30,480 nt of DNA from Chara braunii. Its lineage: Eukaryota; Streptophyta; Charophyceae; Charales; Characeae. Below the pieces are notes generated by a model, which saw only the letters and a list, made by a program, of their open reading frames with translations, was not told where the DNA came from and ran no database searches. Made by a program: the position numbers and the translations under genes. The stretch is taken from contig BFEA01000065.1 of NCBI GenBank assembly GCA_003427395.1, forward strand, positions 2,349,096 to 2,379,575, read 5' to 3'. Position 1 is the first letter of the stretch, and every line of letters begins with the position of its first letter. Positions 9,819 through 19,965 of the stretch are shown piece after piece.

Positions 9819-9853
9819 TGTGTGTGTGTGTGTCTGTGTGTGTGTGTGTGTGC

Positions 9854-9945
<92 letters not shown>

Positions 9946-9950
9946 GTTGT
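9819..9950. repeat. (TG)n-(CG)n-(TG)n alternating tract
   Basis: 132 bases of nearly perfect purine-pyrimidine alternation, with a pure CG block at 9852-9868 between TG blocks. Confidence 0.97.
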
Positions 9951-10142
9951 TTTATATGACCCCAGATTCTCTCTCTTATTCCCTTCACAAATCATCACAA
10001 GCCATCTATAACGAGAAAGTTTAGATAGGCAATGTAATAGAAAATGCAAGGTTGGCCACGTTTGTGTGGTTCAGCACCAAGTGCCCACACATCCGTCTGC
10101 CGCCAAGGCGGCACACTTGCACATATACGTATGTATATATTG

Positions 10143-10267
10143 TCACATGAATTTCAGAGCGCAAAAGCGGAAAAAAAAAAAAACAAAAGGAAAAAAAAAA
10201 GATACGCATTCATTTTCTTCCTTACAACTCCCCCTGTTACAAGGCCGCCCACATGGATGTAGGTTGA
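10143..10267. repeat. Dispersed repeat module C, copy 1
   Basis: Co-linear with 11377-11514: CACATGA, CAGA(G/A)CGCAAAAGCG, a poly(A) run, CATTCATTTT, CTTCCTTACAACTCCCCCTG, CAAGGCCGCCCAC, TGGATGTAGGTTG. The two copies lie on either side of the assembly gap in the same orientation. The A-run inside plus T/C-rich flanks suggest an old retroelement segment, but nothing identifies the family. Confidence 0.75.
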
Positions 10268-10417
10268 GGGGCGGCTGCCCCCACCCCCGTGTGTCATATC
10301 GACCCACGTGCACACAGCCAATGGGCAAAGAGGCAAAGAAAAGAGGAAGGGAACAGCCAAATACAACAAAACAGGGGGCATCAAGCAACAGCACCAAAAA
10401 CAGATCCTAGATGACAA

Positions 10418-10827
10418 NNNNNNNNNNNNNNNNNNNNNNNNNNNNNNNNNNNNNNNNNNNNNNNNNNNNNNNNNNNNNNNNNNNNNNNNNNNNNNNNNNN
10501 NNNNNNNNNNNNNNNNNNNNNNNNNNNNNNNNNNNNNNNNNNNNNNNNNNNNNNNNNNNNNNNNNNNNNNNNNNNNNNNNNNNNNNNNNNNNNNNNNNNN
10601 NNNNNNNNNNNNNNNNNNNNNNNNNNNNNNNNNNNNNNNNNNNNNNNNNNNNNNNNNNNNNNNNNNNNNNNNNNNNNNNNNNNNNNNNNNNNNNNNNNNN
10701 NNNNNNNNNNNNNNNNNNNNNNNNNNNNNNNNNNNNNNNNNNNNNNNNNNNNNNNNNNNNNNNNNNNNNNNNNNNNNNNNNNNNNNNNNNNNNNNNNNNN
10801 NNNNNNNNNNNNNNNNNNNNNNNNNNN
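10418..10827. other. Assembly gap (410 N)
   Basis: Unknown bases. Any frame crossing it is meaningless. Confidence 1.
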
Positions 10828-10974
10828 CAAAACTATTGTCTGCAAAAAAAGAGAAATCCCAGATTACATATCTATATACAGCAGATGGCCTTGTTCGTCA
10901 TCAAGAAGTTGGTATCCCCATTTGTAAGCCATCGGTACTGGGACAAAAAACATAAAAGACAATCCCAGAGGACA

Positions 10975-11170
10975 ATTCCCACATAAAAGCACCACCCAGC
11001 TCCTTCAATAGGCCGAACAACGGGAAACAAACAACTAGGATGCCAAAAAGATAAAAAAGAGCCCGGATGACTGGTCCCACATGAAAGCACCGCTACACCC
11101 GCTGAAATAGACCGAATAATGGGGCAAAACCAACCAGGATGCAGACAAGGTTACCAAAACAAATTTTACC
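10975..11170. repeat. Diverged tandem duplication, period about 98
   Basis: TCCCACATxAAAGCACC, then TxxAATAGxCCGAA, then ACxAxxAGGATGC occurs at 10978-11045 and 11076-11130. A weaker third relative (GGCACCGACCCGACCCCCTC, then GGTCCGAA) lies at about 11605-11640. Confidence 0.6.
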
Positions 11171-11376
11171 ATATCCATAGTTAAAGTACCATATTCATAG
11201 TTAAAGAAAACGGAACCATACAGTAGGTCCGCGAAACGAAATACCCCATAAATGGGGAAGAGTGAAGCAAAAAAAGAGGAATGATAACAAGAAAATTAGG
11301 AGAATATTTTCTACTATAACCAAAGAAAGAGCCTGCTAGTACAGGCCCGACGCTAGCAACGTCAGAGTATATACAC

Positions 11377-11514
11377 ATGATTATCAGAACGCAAAAGCGA
11401 AAAAAAAAAACAGAAGGACACAAAAAATATATCAATTCATTTTTTATCTTCTTCCTTACAACTCCCCCTGTTCAGAACCTTTTGCGTACAAGGCCGCCCA
11501 CGTGGATGTAGGTT
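11377..11514. repeat. Dispersed repeat module C, copy 2
   Basis: Second copy of 10143-10267, about 80 percent alike by eye, with an extra AGAACCTTTTGCGT block before the CAAGGCCGCCCAC segment. Confidence 0.75.
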
Positions 11515-11779
11515 GGCCCACGTATGTATATACATAGATATTTCAAACCATACGGGGATGGAGGGCAGAAGGCAACTCACCTAATACTGAAGACTACTCC
11601 AGCAAGAAGGCACCGACCCGACCCCCTCAAAGGTCCGAAAAAAGTTGGAGAGCTTTCCACATCGACCCACAAAACCAAAAACTCATTTACCGAAAACAAA
11701 CAAATATAACAGCATTGGCATCCCGACATTCATCTCGACAGCACTGCCAAAGAGGAGGAAGAAGATAAGAGACAACTTG

Positions 11780-11875
11780 GGTGTGTGTGGGTGTGTGCGC
11801 AGGGGTGTCTGTGTATACATAGGGCTGCGTCTGTGTATATATATGGCTGTGTCTGTGCATACACATGGCTCCGGC
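11780..11875. repeat. TG-rich minisatellite-like stretch
   Basis: GGGTGTGTG words are followed by two to three copies of a roughly 26-base unit (GGCTGxGTCTGTG then TATACA-like). Confidence 0.55.
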
Positions 11876-12114
11876 CCCTCCTTCCGAGAGTTGCAACAAG
11901 CGAAAACTCAGACTAGCCAAGCGGTTCTCTTCTCAAGATGCGATTGCCGTTTATCGTCACCGACTTTACAAGATCGCCACTGCCAAAACGCATCTACATG
12001 TCTCTCACACTGCCAATATAATGGGGACGCTGGACCCGGTTTCCAGGTGCAGCTCTGAGCTCCCCACCAAAGGAAAGGACCCCCCTGCCACGGATAGTAG
12101 GATGGGATGCTCAT

Positions 12115-12708
12115 ATGGTTATTTATGCCATCCCTCTAGACTGGGTCAGAATCCTGCGCAGGGGCCCAATGGTAGAGGAAGGGGATTGGGTGGGACTCAG
12201 AGGGACAACAGGGGTGATTGGGAACATTGTATATATTCCACCCAAAAGGGCAGGTGAGGAACAGGAAGTGGTGGCCAACCAGTTCAAGATAGGGAATGAT
12301 ACCGTTCTGGAACAGATACAGCCAGAAGAAATGGGGTGGTTTCCGAGGTCGGAAATATTTCGTGTTCGCATGTTCCAAGAGAAGGATCAATGGAAGGTAT
12401 ACAAACCGAACAGACCAATACATGAGTTTCCCCTGGATCCAAATGAGTGGGTATGGACCCTGCATTATGGCAGAGGAAGATCAGGGGAAGGGTGTCTGTG
12501 CACCCTCTCGGTTAAGACCACGTACCGGATGCTGAGACCGAAAATCAACCTGCGGGAAGTGGTGGAGTCACGTTGGATGAAGCACCTTAATATAGGAAAA
12601 GAAGTGCTGCGGCCGGTAAAGTGGTTTAAGGCAAGTAAGGCCATGCCAGCAAAACTTGCCTCATTACAATGGCAGGTAGAACACACAGAGGACTGGCTAA
12701 TAGATTGA
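12115..12708 (+). pseudogene. LINE ORF2 C-terminal region, first part
   Basis: 197 codons from ATG 12115; the frame is open back to about 12022, so this ATG is not a real start. The end of the frame looks like the segment leading into the LINE zinc-knuckle (zf-RVT-like) domain: SVKTTYRMLRP, then a Trp-rich spacer, then PAKLASLQWQVEHTEDWLI. The equivalent part of the 0.56-1.64 kb remnant reads RPVKLRSLQ*LITYDALQVN, so the two are related. A TGA at 12706-12708 interrupts the domain. The same frame continues THLEQKGLALPWCKLC (CxxC at about 12745-12756) before similarity moves to another frame. Function in a live element: endonuclease/RT polyprotein of target-primed retrotransposition. This copy cannot make it. 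Confidence 0.7.
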
Positions 12709-12756
12709 ACACACCTGGAACAGAAAGGACTAGCGCTTCCCTGGTGTAAGCTGTGC

Positions 12757-13306
12757 ATCACAACCCTGGCCATGGGACTGGAGGGCCCTCCTCTGTGAAG
12801 CATGGGCGCCGGGACAAGCAACAACTTTTGAGCTGAACATGTTCAAGGTGGGACGCCGGGCCATCATCTGGGGTATCTGGTGGCCTCGGTGCACCCTGGA
12901 AATGGAAGGGGTGCGTCGGGATGGCACTGATTTTATTAACTCAATAAAGGAACAGATTCAGGAAGATATTACCATTCAATGGGAGAAAATAAAACAGAAG
13001 ATAGCCTACCTCCACTCTAGACAAGAAATCAGACAGATCATTGGAAACTTCTGCAAAGGCTGGCTGGGCAGGGAACAAGGAAGTTGGATCGCAAAGGTTG
13101 TGTGGAAAGGAAGGCAGAGAGGAGGGGATGAAGTTGGGGACGGGGAAAGAGACTATTACCTATGCTTTCAGGACTGGGCGAAGATTGATCCCTCATTCCC
13201 GTTTCGGCCTTTGTCAGATTTTGGGGACTTCTTCCCACCTTCACCTTTGGCGCTGGTGGACATGGAATGGTACGGGAAGGGGCGATGGGAAACAGTAGAG
13301 GGATAG
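12757..13306 (+). pseudogene. LINE ORF2 C-terminal region, frameshifted second part
   Basis: After WCKLC the LINE-like reading moves by one frame: WRALLCEAWAPGQ, then VGRRAIIWGIWWPRCTLEMEG (about 12846-12900 within 12839-13306). The segment after the zinc knuckle in LINE ORF2 often has an 'IIWxIWxxRN..F.G' line, and RAIIWGIWWPRC fits that. The frame then runs through a charged, helical-looking stretch (SIKEQIQEDITIQWEKIKQK) and ends at TAG 13304-13306. This second half is specific to the family, and I do not recognise a further domain. Confidence 0.65.
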
Positions 13307-13538
13307 AGAAGGGCGGTGAGATTTTGATCTTTCTGTTCAGTCAATCCCCTGGACTCCGGGGCAATCAATGCTGACAGGAACCTTTTATTTTTTGGCTCTC
13401 TGCTTGTACTATCTGTATAAGGGACGCTGGACCCGGTTTCCAGCAGGTGTTGCTCCCCACCAATAGACGGACCCTCTTCCTAGGTGGTAGTGACGTCTGC
13501 TCCTATCAGCACCACTAACATTGAAGGAGAGTTGTTTC

Positions 13539-13562
13539 AAAAAAAAAAAAAAAAAAAAAAAA
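13539..13562 (+). repeat. Poly(A) tail of the LINE fragment
   Basis: 24 consecutive A directly after GAGAGTTGTTTC mark the 3' end of the retrotransposed transcript. Confidence 0.85.
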
Positions 13563-14394
13563 GGATGCCACCCACGCTACTGGACCCAAGGGACGTTAAA
13601 AGAAAATAGTGCATCCACATATTCGCAGTCCAGGGGCAGATCATGTACCTGTGGGTCCGCAGCAACAGGTCCATTCTGACAGAGGCAAACTCGGCATGGC
13701 CAGTGTGGACGTAGCCCCTGGACATTGCCCAGGTTGTCACGATTTGATCCCTCAATCTGTGGACGATCAGCGGTTCCACGTGCGGTACAATTCACCCCGT
13801 AGACAAGTGCTACTGCCAGTGAACGCAGATCCTCTACTCTACGGCGAACAAGCAACAACATCGCCTCGCGGTAGACGCGGATGATTGAGCAAAGGAGCCT
13901 TCAAAAGGCCTGTGTACCGTCCACGGACTCTGCATCCTGCCATCTCGACCTGTAAACTGCACTCGCGACCACGTGCGGGGCAGGCGCTGTGACGACGACA
14001 CGCGGACGAACACGTTACCATGTCGCTAGTTATAACAAGTTCAGTAAAAGGTTAGTGATTTCACCGGTAGTACGTCAACAACGACTTCACAGATAAAGCC
14101 GCGAATCATCACCGCCAGCTATCATCCCCCGAATAGAAAGACTGGGGATCATAACAGTATCAGAGTTTAAATTTCGGACTCGATGCAGCAATTAGGCCTT
14201 GTCGTTGTACTCGGTGGAAGAACGGTATGACGCTACACGTACACTCAAGAACTCAATCACCCGATACGTAGTTGCTACGTCGCAGTTCCTCAGGTGTATG
14301 CGTAGACGGACGGGCGCCATCAAACCTCTTCCAAGCTTCCAGAGGTAGTTGAATCCGAAGCTCGAAGACAGCCCCTGCATGCCATGCTCATCCC
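13563..14394. other. Intergenic stretch, nothing recognised
   Basis: Overlapping frames of 80-94 codons occur on both strands (13537-13884), but none shows a known motif or a clean splice context. Confidence 0.4.
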
Positions 14395-14462
14395 TCCTTC
14401 CTCCTCCTCCTCCTCCTCCTCCACCTCCTCCACCTCCTCCACCTCCTGATGCTGCTGCTGCT
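14395..14462. repeat. (TCC)n / (CTG)n trinucleotide tract
   Basis: TCC triplets, then CACCTCCTC units, then GCTGCTGCTG. It yields an artefactual poly-Pro frame on plus. Confidence 0.9.
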
Positions 14463-16745
14463 GGCCGCCTTTATCATCATCGTCACCCTCATCTGCGGCA
14501 CCAGAAGCTGCATCTCGTCGCCATCATCGTTTATCGTCATTACCGCAACCAGCATCATAATCACGAATGAGGATAATAATACTCGTTACAAAAAGCTATT
14601 TTCGTCCAATTCCCAATCAGCACCACAACCCTCATTACAAAATCATCTTCGTAGCGACGAAAACAATGCTCAAAGCGCTGGTCCGCGCGTCTTATCGAGG
14701 CAGCCGAGACCGCAACATTGTCGTCGAGATGTGGTCTGATGTATGATCGGCTCCCCGGGAGGCCACATGGTTCAGCTAGCTCAAGGAGCACCCGTGGCTC
14801 CATCAATCTCAACCCAGCAAACAGAGCTAGGACATCTTGCCTCCATCAATCTCAACCCAGCAAACACAGCTAGCACATCTCTTTAGTGGATGACACATAC
14901 AACCCATTCATTAACTGCTGATGCCAATGTCAGGGGTTGGCAGTGGCAATCCACGCAAACGCAATGAAGAAAGAAACACGAAGCAGGCGCCATTGATGCG
15001 CCGACCGGCCAACGTTCTAATAGAGCACGTCGCATTATCGACGATGATACTAAGTCGATTTTAGCAACTCGTGCTTTCTTTTTCAAGCACGATGCTGTCG
15101 ATTTTTAACAGCTCGTAGTTTCTTTGAGTACGGTGTTGTTTGCGGGCGGGTTTCTGAGTATGGTGTTGTTTGCGGGTTTCGTCATCGTCATTATGGAACT
15201 CGATGTCTCTTCTGCGGTCATTCATCAGCGCTCTACACGCAGTAGCAGTGGCCCCTGCATGAAACGAGACGACCAACAAACAACGACTACATGACACGAC
15301 GCCTTCCCGCGCGACGACTCAACAAATCCAGACTCGATTCGCACACCGGCGAGCCTCCTGAAGGTTTTTAATCATCACCGCCTAGGCTTCCTTTCTCCCT
15401 CTCCTAATACAGCCTTCATTGTTTTCGAAATGGGATGAGGTCGAACGTAAGCCCAAAATATTGGTGTTTCCAAGAAACACGCCTCGCCGGTCAGCATCTG
15501 GCCTTCCGCGCAACGGAGATGCAGATCGCATCAGGCCTGCACCTTCATGGCCCAGACGGCCACATACAGACGGGCCGGGTTCGGTACAGGCAAATACCAA
15601 AAAGTTGAGCTTATGTTTGACGTTATCCCTTCTACAGATGGAGGTTGCGGATGGATGAAGAAGGAGCAGGAGGTGAAAGACACCTCAGAAGCCCTTAATT
15701 TGTTGGCAAGTAAGGATCAGGACTCAGCAATGGCGTTGACACGTAAGAAAGGCGCATCCGCAAAATATTGTCGACCAACCAGCAAGGTGCACTACCCTCT
15801 GGCTTCAAACCGTCGAGTTAGCAGTGCGCCCTGCAACTCTCACTCAGACCCACATCCACTCCACACAGCGAAAAGCAATACATCTGCCAATTGCCTAACT
15901 CCTCCTCAATCGCACCACGGCAGGAGTCTTGAACCTACTGCATGTCGTAGTCAGCCTCGTGTTTTCATGTTCATTTCTTCGTCATCTACTGGAAACATAT
16001 CAATCCTGAAGTCCCCATCCCCCAGCATGATACTGACGATGGTCGACTGCGACTACGTACTACACAGCGAAACTCGTTCCTTTCCTGAAGATGATCACAA
16101 GGACGACCACGAGAACGACGATGACAACCCTCATGCACAAGACCGTCAGCTGCTAACGCCCAGGAAAGCGACTACACTCGCGATGCTCATACGTAATAAT
16201 ATAGTAATGACGATAGCGATGACGACGCTCCGAGGACTGTGATAGGTGGTTGCCATTCCGAAGGCTGCCTTCTTGGCTGGCTGATTGGCTGGTAGCTGGT
16301 CTTCCAGCTGGATGGGTACACGGATGGATGGATGGATGGATGGATTTTTCTGACGAACATTCGCCAGCGGGAGCCCAGGGCCACGTCACATTGCACGGAC
16401 GGCTCTTTTGTGTTCCACTATTTAATAGAACTGTAAGGAAAATCCACACAACTAGGACTCCACCATACTTGGTTACCAGACGCTGTGGAGGCGAGGAAAA
16501 CGTCTGAAAAAAAACGAAAAGGACGGACGTGAACCAGGGAACCCGCGGTCACGACTGAGCCTAATTCGAAAAAGTGATAACCCCTCGTAATGTGCATGAT
16601 ACGGAGAAGGAAGGATTATTATGAGCGCTGCGCATGCAACAATGACAACCACAAGGCGAGACGGAACTTCGTGTCCTCCAGCATCACTTAGCAGTCAGTT
16701 ATGCATATGTCCTGGTAACGGCGGCGGTTCTCCTGTGAACTGCGC
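14463..16745. other. Long stretch with unassigned frames only
   Basis: The largest frame free of simple repeats is 15547-16242 (+, 231 codons). It is Ser/Pro/Asp/His-rich without a domain, signal peptide or hydrophobic segment that I recognise, and nothing supports translation beyond its length. A 43-bp direct repeat (CTCCATCAATCTCAACCCAG at 14798 and 14841) and a (GGAT)n run (16322-16345) are present. Confidence 0.4.
14798..14883. repeat. Tandem duplication, period 43
   Basis: CTCCATCAATCTCAACCCAG followed by CAAACA(G/C)AGCTAG(G/C)ACATCT occurs twice. Confidence 0.85.
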
Positions 16746-16871
16746 GAAAGCAACAGAAAGAACACAACTTCGTCATTGCGACCGTCATTCTTGCTGAGAA
16801 CGGGGAGGGAAAGCAACAGAAAGAACACAACTTCGTCATTGCGACCGTCATTCTTGCTGAGAACGGGGAGC
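16746..16871. repeat. Exact tandem duplication, period 63
   Basis: GAAAGCAACAGAAAGAACAC through CTGAGAACGGGGAG is repeated without visible differences. The exact identity points to a recent duplication or an assembly artefact. Confidence 0.95.
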
Positions 16872-18135
16872 CCTCCAGCAGTCAGTCATTGAGCAGTACT
16901 GAAAATGGTGACAGTTCTCATGTGACCTCTGCAAAATGGTACAGCCTTTGCGAAAATGGGGATCCTCACGCCCATTGAAAGGCTCCCTCTGCATTCTCCT
17001 TCGTCTCTTGCATTCGCGGGAGGTAGAGTGAAAATTTGCCTAGAGTAAAATACCATTATACTCGGGGAGTGAAAAACTTCCGCAAGGAATTACTAATCGA
17101 TGTCGGCTACAACAATCCTAAACATCCTCACTTCTGATTAACCATTCCTCTTTTCAACCACTACTCCCGTCTCGCGACCAGGATACCACCCCTACTAGAG
17201 GTTGGAGGCTCGGCCAAGGACACTCAACCTAAGCTGCCCTTTTCGGCATCCTCCTCTCTTCTCATCTTCTTGAACTTGAGTTCTTCTGTCCTTCCCGCTC
17301 TTCCCCCTCTCCCTCCCCCCCCACCACTCCACCACCAAGAAAAAAAAAAACAGGCTTAACAACTATTCTGCGCATTCACCGACCGACAGAGTAGTTAAGA
17401 GCGTCGCGGCCGGATAGCAGAGTAATCAGGCATACCCTCCGGTTGGGAAGGGAAGACAAAAATCACTTTGGTTCATTTACTTGCTTGCGCTTTATCTCAG
17501 TGAGCTCCATCTCATTGTCGCCAGGTGACAGGCCGCTGACACAGGTTTTGTATTTCCACCTGCTCTTCACGCACGGCAGTGCATAGAGGGCAAGTCGCAT
17601 GCTAAAAATAGTACCACTGCCTCCCAATTGCCGCACAGCAGCCACGTCCGCAACGTCACTCTTTTCACGAAACATTAACTTCCTATAAGAGCATATAACG
17701 TTCTCCTCGTTAGCGAACCCCTTTTAGCCTAAGAAATCAGAACAGAATTACAAGATGCAAGCCGCGCCCGACGACCAGCGACACCCAGCCTCAGCATTGC
17801 ATTCGCTCCCTTCAAGTTCACTTTGCCGCAGCCATCGCGTGCGTGTGAGACACCTTCAGTGATCAATGGGCAAACACGTCCACCGAGTCTCTTCACGGCC
17901 AGTACGAACCCAGCGAGTTCACTCCTGAAATGTACGAAATCGAATAAATGAACTACTTCAAATCGACAAATCAATCGCCAACATGGGTTGGCATGCACCG
18001 GGCGGTCGCACGTAGAATACCGAATGACTTAACTTTAAATAGACACGTAACTTTAAATAGACACGTCCACCTCACCAAGGTGGGTGTGCATGCGCTGTGC
18101 GTGCGCCAGGCGAACGCGCACGCAGTAGAGCGAGC

Positions 18136-18138
<3 letters not shown>
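16872..18138. other. Mostly featureless stretch
   Basis: Apart from one weak candidate exon (17481-17559, minus) and a short 18-bp duplication (AACTTTAAATAGACACGT at 18031 and 18049), nothing is recognised. Confidence 0.4.
17481..17559 (-). CDS. Weak candidate exon, unknown product
   Basis: On the minus strand AAGAGCAG at about 17567-17560 could serve as an acceptor. The frame then reads WKYKTCVSGLSPGDNEMELT and EIKRKQ, and a GTAAAT donor begins at 17480. The peptide has natural-looking composition and lies 1.6 kb downstream of the LRR exon on the same strand, so it might belong to that gene. The polypyrimidine tract is poor, and I recognise no domain. Confidence 0.2.

Positions 18139-18187
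<49 letters not shown>
18139..18187. repeat. (AG)n microsatellite
   Basis: 49 bases of AG dinucleotides. Confidence 0.97.
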
Positions 18188-18189
<2 letters not shown>

Positions 18190-19150
18190 AGCCAGCCGAA
18201 ATGTCTCAACGTCTGCGCCGGTACCACCGGCCAGTTGGGGAAAACTTCGGCAATGGTCCCGCCTCTTGCAATCTGGCTTCGCCAATAGCCAAACAAATGC
18301 GCAAATGGCCATTATATCGTACAGGAGAACAACGGCAAGATACATTCGCCATTTTCACAATTGGCGTGTTGTGGGACGACGCCCTAAGTCAAGAGCATAT
18401 GCCGACGTCGGGGGCATTTAAGCAAGAACGAAAGGGGGGACATTTTTTACTGGTAGCGCTCGGCGTACAACAAGTCTGCACAAAACTAAAGACAGCAATA
18501 TAAGGGCTTTTCTTACGAAAGCTCACAATAGAGAGCCCCTAGGAAAGTGACAGAACAGACGTGAACAATCACCGTCGCCACTTTCCTTCCTCCCCTTCCT
18601 ATGCATTGCTTACATAAACGCTCAACAGAAGGAGGAAAAAAACCATGTGGGCATTCGCATGACTCCGATCTCTACCTGTTTCACAATCCCTTGATCTTTT
18701 ACATCGCCCGTGACCTGCTTATTTTAGCTCGCGACCGCGCTGCGCGCCGGCTTGGGGTCAACTACCTGAACTGCATTAATCAAAGGCGGCAAGGAGCCAC
18801 ACGGTGACCAGTCTGACAGTGGTAAACGGTGGCAACATAAAGTGCGGCAGAATCCGCGGGAGGGGCACGTCCGGAGTGGATGGGAAAAGTTCGGGAGGGG
18901 GAAGGGGACTCGGGGCGGCGGGGAACGGTGTGATGGGAGAGTCATGACAATAAGGTTGGCCGAGAGCAAGGGAAGGAGCACGGGGGAGGAGGCGGCAGGA
19001 TGAGTGAGTACTGAGGAAAAGAATTCAATTTGGCTTTCGCCGTCGCCTTGCTGGCATGTACAGTTCAATGCGGAGACCCTCACAGAAAATAAAGGCGAGC
19101 AGAAAAAGGAAACAAAATGACGGAGGTGCGAACAGCAAGGAAAATATTAC
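18188..19150. other. Stretch downstream of the LRR exon, no gene recognised
   Basis: Frames of 60-120 codons exist on both strands with no leucine-rich-repeat continuation, so the next exon of the LRR gene is not obvious here. The interval would be intronic if that gene extends leftward. Confidence 0.4.
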
Positions 19151-19158
19151 GCACTTAC

Positions 19159-19425
19159 ATTGACTGCTCGGAGCATAGGGAGGTGTGCCAGCCCTTGGAG
19201 GGTAACCAGTCGATTCTGCCCAATACGAAGCTCCTCAACCCACGTGGCAGCCTCCAGGCCCTCTAATTTTAAAAGCCTGTTGCCTCTCAGATCCAAGATT
19301 CGAGCCCAAGGAAACAATCCCAGCGGAGGCAATCGCGTCAACCCCTTCTGGCAAAGGGAGAGGATCTTCTGCTCCTCCGCGACCTCCCTTTCCGCACCTG
19401 TCCTCATCATAGGAAACGCCTCCAT
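19159..19425 (-). CDS. Leucine-rich-repeat protein, one exon (SDS22-type repeats)
   Basis: This is the best cellular coding segment in the window. From ATG at 19425-19423 an 89-codon frame ends at a strong splice donor, AAT|GTAAGTGC (intron begins at 19158), in phase 0. The product contains three consecutive 22-residue repeats: KILSLCQKGLTRLPPLGL.. (20-41), RILDLRGNRLLKLEGLEA.. (42-63) and EELRIGQNRLVTLQGLAH.. (64-85), then the start of a fourth. The pattern LxxLxLxxNxLxxLxGLxxL is that of SDS22-like LRRs, found in phosphatase regulators, axonemal/centrosomal LRRC proteins and plant microtubule-associated LRR proteins. Family members act as binding scaffolds. The partner cannot be told from one exon. 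The start is uncertain: the frame is open upstream into a (GA)n tract, so the exon may be internal with its acceptor in or next to that tract. The rest of the gene must lie to the left or outside the window. Confidence 0.7.
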
Positions 19426-19438
19426 ATTCAACGCCACC

Positions 19439-19440
<2 letters not shown>

Positions 19441-19526
<86 letters not shown>

Positions 19527-19527
19527 N

Positions 19528-19598
<71 letters not shown>

Positions 19599-19611
19599 TT
19601 CTCTCTCTCCC
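19441..19611. repeat. (CT)n microsatellite, about 170 bp, one N
   Basis: CT dinucleotides with an N at 19527, then imperfect CT and (GT)n to about 19650. It directly abuts the LRR exon; on that gene's strand it is a (GA)n tract. Confidence 0.97.
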
Positions 19612-19876
19612 CGTCTCTGTGTGTGTGTGTGTGTGAGTGTGTGTGCGCGTGTCTGTGCGCCTGTATCAGCGTTTTGTGCGCCTCCCACAGACACGCACAC
19701 TGTCCGTGCGCGAGTTCATCACCGGGTGAGTCAAGCTGGTGCTGGCTAGTATGCGAGTGAAATGTTGAGCTCCGACACGCTCTCAACGTTAATTGAGGGC
19801 GTTTTCAGACAGTTTCCTTATCGCAACCTTCCATCCCGTCGCCGCTGCTTAATTCGTAGGATTATCTCTGCGCTAC

Positions 19877-19881
<5 letters not shown>

Positions 19882-19962
<81 letters not shown>
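19882..19962. repeat. (CT)n microsatellite, about 40 units
   Basis: 81 bases of uninterrupted CT. Confidence 0.98.

Positions 19963-19965
<3 letters not shown>

Larger units (their letters stand above)
12022..13562 (+). mobile_element. 5'-truncated LINE (non-LTR retrotransposon) 3' fragment with poly(A)
   Basis: The fragment contains the C-terminal part of a LINE ORF2, a 3' UTR (about 13307-13538) and a 24-base poly(A) tail (13539-13562). Reverse transcriptase itself is missing, so the copy is 5'-truncated, as is usual for LINE insertions. Frame is open from 12022 onward. The 3' UTR holds GGACGCTGGACCCGGTTTCC, which also occurs at 12025-12044 at the left edge of the fragment (see findings). 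The word AGGATGCCA follows the tail (13562-13570) and also occurs at 11037-11045, but that lies within another repeat, so I do not treat it as a proven target duplication. Confidence 0.75.

Noticed and set aside
10308-10986. Frames of 150-215 codons across the gap
   Set aside because: Most codons are N; there is no sequence evidence.
11037-13570. AGGATGCCA at both positions as LINE target-site duplication
   Set aside because: The left copy belongs to a 98-bp repeat unit and is far from the readable 5' end of the fragment.
13537-13884. Overlapping 80-94 codon frames on both strands after the LINE tail
   Set aside because: Composition alone is not enough; no motif, and strands conflict.
15547-16242. 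231-codon plus-strand frame
   Set aside because: Longest non-repeat frame, but with no domain, no codon or splice evidence, and overlapping frames; kept only as a note in the region entry.
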